Below, piece after piece: positions 59,525 through 64,000 of a DNA stretch of 64,000 bases. Origin of the DNA: Ptiloglossa arizonensis (taxonomy: Eukaryota; Arthropoda; Insecta; Hymenoptera; Colletidae); NCBI RefSeq assembly GCF_051014685.1, contig NW_027478964.1:62001-126000 (forward strand). The letters are read 5' to 3'. A program made the position numbers and the translations under genes. The notes under the pieces were generated by a model. The model had not been told where the DNA came from. It saw only the letters and a list, made by a program, of their open reading frames with translations, and did not search any database. Position 1 is the first letter of the stretch. Every line of letters starts with the position of its first letter.

Positions 59525-61484
59525 TATAACGTATAGCGTACAACGTATAACGTATAAAATGTAACGTCTAACGTTTAACGTATAAAGTACCACGTATAAC
59601 GTATAACGCATAACGTATAACGTACAACGTATAACGTACAACGTATAACGTATAACGTATTACGTATAACATATAACGTATAACGTATAACGTATAACGT
59701 ATAACGTATAACGTATAACGCATAACGTATAACGTATAACGTATAACGTATAACGTGTAACGTATAACGTACGACGTGTCACGTATAAGGTATGACCTAT
59801 AACGCATAACGTACTATAGAACCTATAACGTCTAACGTATAACGTATAACGTATAACGTATAACGTATAACGTATAACGTATAACGTATAACGTATAACG
59901 TATAACGTATAACGTATAACGTATAACGTATAACGTATAACGAATAACGTATAACGTATAACGTATAACGTATAACGTATAACGTATAACGTATAACGTA
60001 TAACGTATAACGTATAACGTATAACATATAACGTATAACGTATAACGTATAACGTATAACGTATAGCGTATAACGCATAACGTATACCGTATAACGTATA
60101 ACGTCAAGCGTATAACGTATAACGTATAACGTATAACGTATAACGCATAACGTATAACGTATACCGTATAACGTATAACGTCAAACGTATAACGTATAAC
60201 GTATAACGTATAACGTATAACGTATAACGCATAACGTATAACGTACAACGTATAACGTATAACGTATAACGTATAACGTATAACGTATAACGAATAACGT
60301 ATAACGTATTACGTATAACGTATAACGTATAACGTATAACGTATAACGTATAACGTATAACGTATAACGTATAACGCATAACGTATAACGCATAACGTAT
60401 AACGTATAACGTGTAACGTATAACGTATGACGTATCACGTATAAGGTATGACCTATAACGCATAACGTACTATATAGCCTATAACGTCTAACGTATAACG
60501 TATAACGTATAGCGTACAACGTATAACGTATAAAATGTAACGTCTAACGTTTAACGTATAAAGTACCACGTATAACGTATAACGCATAACGTATAACGTA
60601 CAACGTATAACGTACAACGTATAACGTATAACGTATTACGTATAACATATAACGTATAACGTATAACGTATAACGTATAACGTATAACGTATAACGCATA
60701 ACGTATAACGCATAACGTATAACGTATAACGTGTAACGTATAACGTACGACGTGTCACGTATAAGGTATGACCTATAACGCATAACGTACTATAGAACCT
60801 ATAACGTCTAACGTATAACGTATAACGTATAACGTATAACGTATAACGTATAACGTATAACGTATAACGTATAACGTATAACGTATAACGTATAACGTAT
60901 AACGTATAACGTATAACGAATAACGTATAACGTATAACGTATAACGTATAACGTATAACGTATAACGTATAACGTATAACGTATAACGTATAACGTATAA
61001 CATATAACGTATAACGAATAACGTATAACGTATAACGTATAGCGTATAACGCATAACGTATACCGTATAACGTATAACGTCAAGCGTATAACGTATAACG
61101 TATAACGTATAACGTATAACGCATAACGTATAACGTATACCGTATAACGTATAACGTCAAACGTATAACGTATAACGTATAACGTATAACGTATAACGCA
61201 TAACGTATAACGTACAACGTATAACGTATAACGTATAACGTATAACGTATAACGTATAACGTATAACGAATAACGTATAACGTATTACGTATAACGTATA
61301 ACGTATAACGTATAACGTATAACGTATAACGTATAACGTATAACGTATAACGCATAACGTATAACGCATAACGTATAACGTATAACGTGTAACGTATAAC
61401 GTATGACGTATCACGTATAAGGTATGACCTATAACGCATAACGTACTATATAGCCTATAACGTCTAACGTATAACGTATAACGT
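59525..61484. repeat. Two tandem 976-bp blocks
   Basis: Copies run at about 59525-60500 and 60501-61484. TAAAATG at 59556, 60532 and 61515 are 976 and 983 bp apart. 976 is 140 heptamers minus 4 bp, because each block carries two 2-bp-short junctions (at 59814 and 60470 in the first copy, 60790 and 61446 in the second). A rare TACGACG/TGTCACG pair at about 59,770 recurs at about 60,746. Confidence 0.9.
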
Positions 61485-61937
61485 ATAACGTATAGCGTAC
61501 AACGTATAACGTATAAAATGTAACGTCTAACGTTTAACGTTAAACGTACAACGTATAACGTATAACGCATAACGTATAACGTACAACGTACAACGTATAA
61601 CGTATAACGTTTAACGTATAACGTATAACGTATAACGTATAACGTATAACGTATAACGTATAACGAATAACGTATAACGTATAACGCATAACGTATAACG
61701 TATACCGTATAACGTATAACGTCAAACGTATAACGTATAACGTATAACGTATAACGTATAACGCATAACGTATAACGTACAACGTATAACGTATAACGTA
61801 TAACGTATAACGTATAACGAATAACGTATAACGTATAACGTATAACGTATAACGTACAACGTATAACGTATAACGTACAACGTATAACGTATAACGTATA
61901 ACGTATAACGTATAACGTATAACGTATAACGTATAAC
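61485..61937. repeat. Last in-phase satellite before the indel zone
   Basis: Regular heptamers with the TAAAATG cassette at 61515, a GTTAAAC unit near 61,539 and CAACGTA, TAACGCA and GAATAAC variants. Phase is kept to about 61,937. No gene is seen. Confidence 0.82.
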
Positions 61938-63950
61938 GTATACGTATAACGTAAACGTTAACGTATAACGTATAAACGTATAAAGTATAAGTATAACGTA
62001 TAACGTATAACGTATAACGTATAACGTATAACGTATAACGATAACGTATAACGTATAACGTATAACGCATAACGTACAAGGTATAACGTATAACGTATAA
62101 CGTATAACGTATAACGTATAACGTGTAACCTATACGTATAACGTATAACGTATAACGTAACGTACAACGTATCACGTATAACGTATATCCTATAACGCAT
62201 AACGTATAACGGATAACGTAATAACGTATAACGTTTAACGTATAACGTATAACGTATAACGTATAACGTATAACGTATACGTATAACGAATAACGTATAA
62301 CTTATAACGTATAACGTATAACGTACAACGTATAAACGTTAACGTATAACGTAAAACGTATAAGTGTAACGTATAACGTGTAACGTTAAAGTATTACGTA
62401 TTACGTATAACCTATAAAGTCTAAACGTATAACGTATACGTATACGATAACGTAAAACGTATAACGTATTACGTTTAGCCTGTACGTCCACGTATAACTA
62501 TAACGTATAACGTATACATATTACATATAACGTATAACGTACAACGTATAACGTATAACATATACGTCTAACGTTTAACGTATAACGTATAACGTATAAG
62601 TATAACGTACAACGTATCACGTATAAGTATATCCTATATCGCATAATGTATAACGTATAACGTATAACTATAGCGTACAACGTATAACGTATAAATGTAA
62701 CGTCTAACGTTTAACGTATAAAGAACCACGTATAAACGTTAACGCATAACGTATAACGTACAACGTATAACGTACACGTATAACGTATAACGTATTACGT
62801 ATAACAATAAACGTATAACGTATAACGTAAACGTATAACGTATAACGTATAACGCATAACGTATAACGCATAACGTATAACGTAAAAGTGTAACGTATAA
62901 CGTACGACGTGTCACGTATAAGGTATGACCTATAACGCATAACGTACTATAGAACCTATAACGTCTAACGTATAACGTATAACGTATAACGTATAACGTA
63001 ATAACGTATAACCGTATAACGTATAACGTATAACGTATAACGTATAACGTATAACGTATAACGTATAACGTATAACGAATAACGTATAACGTATAACGAT
63101 AACGTATAACGTATAACGTATAACGTATAACGTATACGTATAACGTATAACGTATAACATATAACGTATAACGTATAACGTATAACGTATAACGTATAGC
63201 GTATAAACGCATAACGTATACCGATAACGTATACGTCAAGCGTATAACGTATAACGTATAACTATAACGTATAACGCATAACGTATAACGTATACCGTAT
63301 AACGTATAACGTCAACGTATAACGTATAACTATAACGTATAACGTATAACGCATAACGTATAACGTACAACGTATAATATAACGTTAACGTATAACGATA
63401 ACGTATAACGAATAACGTTATAACGTATACGTATAACGTATAACGTATAACGTATAACGTATAAGTATAACGTATAACGTATAACGTATAACGTATAACG
63501 CATAACGTATAACGCATAACGATAACGTATAACGTGTAACGTATAACGTATGACGTATCACGTATAAGGATGACCTATAACGCATAACGAACTATATCGC
63601 CTATACGTCTAACGTATAACGTATAACGTATAGCGTACAACGTATAACGTATAAAATGTAACGTCTAACGTTTAACGTATAAAGTACCACGTATAACGTA
63701 TAACGCTACGTATAAACGTACAACGTATAACGTACAACGTAACTATAACGTATTACGTATAACATATAACGTATAACGTATAGTATAACGTATAACGTAT
63801 AACGTATAACGCATAACGTATAACGCATAACGTATAACGTATAACGTGTAACGTATAACGTACGACGCGTCACGTATAAGGTATGACCTATAACGCATAA
63901 CTACTATAGAACCTATAACGTTAACGTATAACGTATAACGTTAACGTATA
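61938..63950. repeat. Indel-ridden satellite, probable uncorrected read sequence
   Basis: The order of markers repeats that of 59.1-60.8 kb: TAACTTA near 62,300, GTAAAAC and TTTAGCC near 62,450-62,480, a TTACATA pair near 62,520, TAAATG at about 62,693, TACGACG/TGTCACG near 62,902 and the CTATAGAACC junction at 62947. Single bases are missing or added every few tens of bases (for example CGATAACG, GTATACGTA, AAACGTTAACG). Elsewhere in 62 kb I saw only one such event (29,650) plus the inherited 2-bp junctions. Sequencing or assembly error is the likeliest cause; real decay is the alternative. Confidence 0.8.
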
Positions 63951-64000
63951 ACGTATAACGTATAACGTATAACGTATAACGTATAACGTATAACGTATAA

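Larger units (their letters stand above)
820..63660 (+). other. TAAAATG cassette family, about 34 copies
   Basis: TAAAATG followed by TAACGTC and TAACGTT, usually preceded by TAGCGTA (or TAGTGTA) and CAACGTA. The AAAATG starts I found are 821, 3173, 4228, 9219, 10288, 28558, about 30596, 32185, 33410, about 35447, 42371, 42652, 42986, 43307, 43567, 45897, 46841, 47073, 49046, 50192, 50857, 51494, 51725, 52698, 53363, 54434, 56756, 57400, 58639, 59556, 60532, 61515, 62693 (one A short) and 63653. It is absent at 10.3-28.5 kb and 35.5-42.3 kb. It looks like a TATA box beside ATG but is simply a mutated heptamer. Confidence 0.88.
1..64000. repeat. Heptanucleotide satellite array, unit TAACGTA
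   Basis: Every row of the window reads as tandem TAACGTA (any rotation; TACGTTA on the other strand), with no inversion and no foreign insertion. The pure unit is 2/7 G+C (about 29%), has one CpG per unit and contains the palindrome ACGT. Frequent variant units are CAACGTA, TAACGCA, TAGCGTA, TAACGTT, TAACGTC, TAACGTG, TAACGAA, TATCGTA, TATCCTA, TAACCTA, TACCGTA, TTACGTA, TTACATA and TCACGTA. The C at position 4 is the base I see changed least. Up to 61.9 kb almost all variation is substitution. Arrays of this size and unit length are typical of eukaryotic heterochromatin; that placement is inference. It is not a canonical telomere repeat because it has no G run. I do not recognise it as a named satellite. 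Confidence 0.97.

Noticed and set aside
61938..63950. Indel zone as genes or a new element at the array edge
   Set aside because: The barcode order is that of 59.1-60.8 kb, and only single-base gains and losses differ; no new sequence appears.
1..64000. Telomere repeat array
   Set aside because: The unit lacks the G run of known telomere repeats, the variants are too many and too ordered, and higher-order duplications of 1-6 kb dominate.

Overview
The whole window is one uninterrupted satellite-DNA array built on a 7-bp unit, TAACGTA on the + strand (TACGTTA on the - strand), in a single orientation from base 1 to base 64000. I see no protein gene, RNA gene, transposon, CRISPR array, origin or promoter. 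About nine thousand heptamers are present: pure runs of up to roughly 265 bp alternate with point-mutated units (CAACGTA, TAACGCA, TAGCGTA, TAACGTT, TATCCTA, TTACATA and others). These act as barcodes and reveal a higher-order structure. A 64-kb heptamer array points to constitutive heterochromatin (centromeric, pericentromeric, subtelomeric or sex-chromosome) of a eukaryote. The sequence does not say which eukaryote, and I do not recognise the unit as a named satellite or telomere repeat.

Many long open frames on the - strand are a by-product of the unit. TACGTTA has no stop codon in any frame, and because 7 and 3 share no factor all three - frames give the same heptapeptide, YVIRYTL. The + strand meets TAA every 21 bp. 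Starts and stops of these frames fall on mutated units. None is annotated as a gene.

Layout, with approximate boundaries. 1-826: left flank, resembling the right part of the window. 827-6872 and 6873-12939: a near-identical 6.05-6.07-kb tandem duplication. 11.55-14.98 and 14.98-18.40 kb: a second tandem duplication (3.43 kb) overlapping the first. 18.4-27.2 kb: 0.6-1.1-kb blocks, each carrying one GAATACC cassette. 27.2-35.7 kb: a mosaic of overlapping duplications at offsets of 3.62, 2.27 and 4.85 kb. 35.7-39.9 kb: 0.78-0.99-kb blocks. 39.9-43.5 kb: transition with a small 469-bp duplication. 43.5-52 kb: blocks of the same family as the first 6 kb, with a 3,148-bp duplication. 52-61.9 kb: duplications at offsets of about 4.04, 2.16 and 0.98 kb. 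61.94-63.95 kb: related blocks, but full of single-base insertions and deletions absent from the rest of the window, probably uncorrected long-read sequence.

Three diagnostic cassettes organise the array: a GAATACC/GTAAAAC/ATATTAC cassette (26 copies, 6.2-39.9 kb only), a TAAAATG cassette (about 34 copies, at both ends and at 28-36 kb), and a 2-bp-short junction, CTATATAACC, that breaks heptamer phase. Distances between cassettes are whole multiples of 7 bp once the few phase breaks are counted. This is the signature of in-register unequal crossing-over with replication slippage. No genes act together here; the content is structural.
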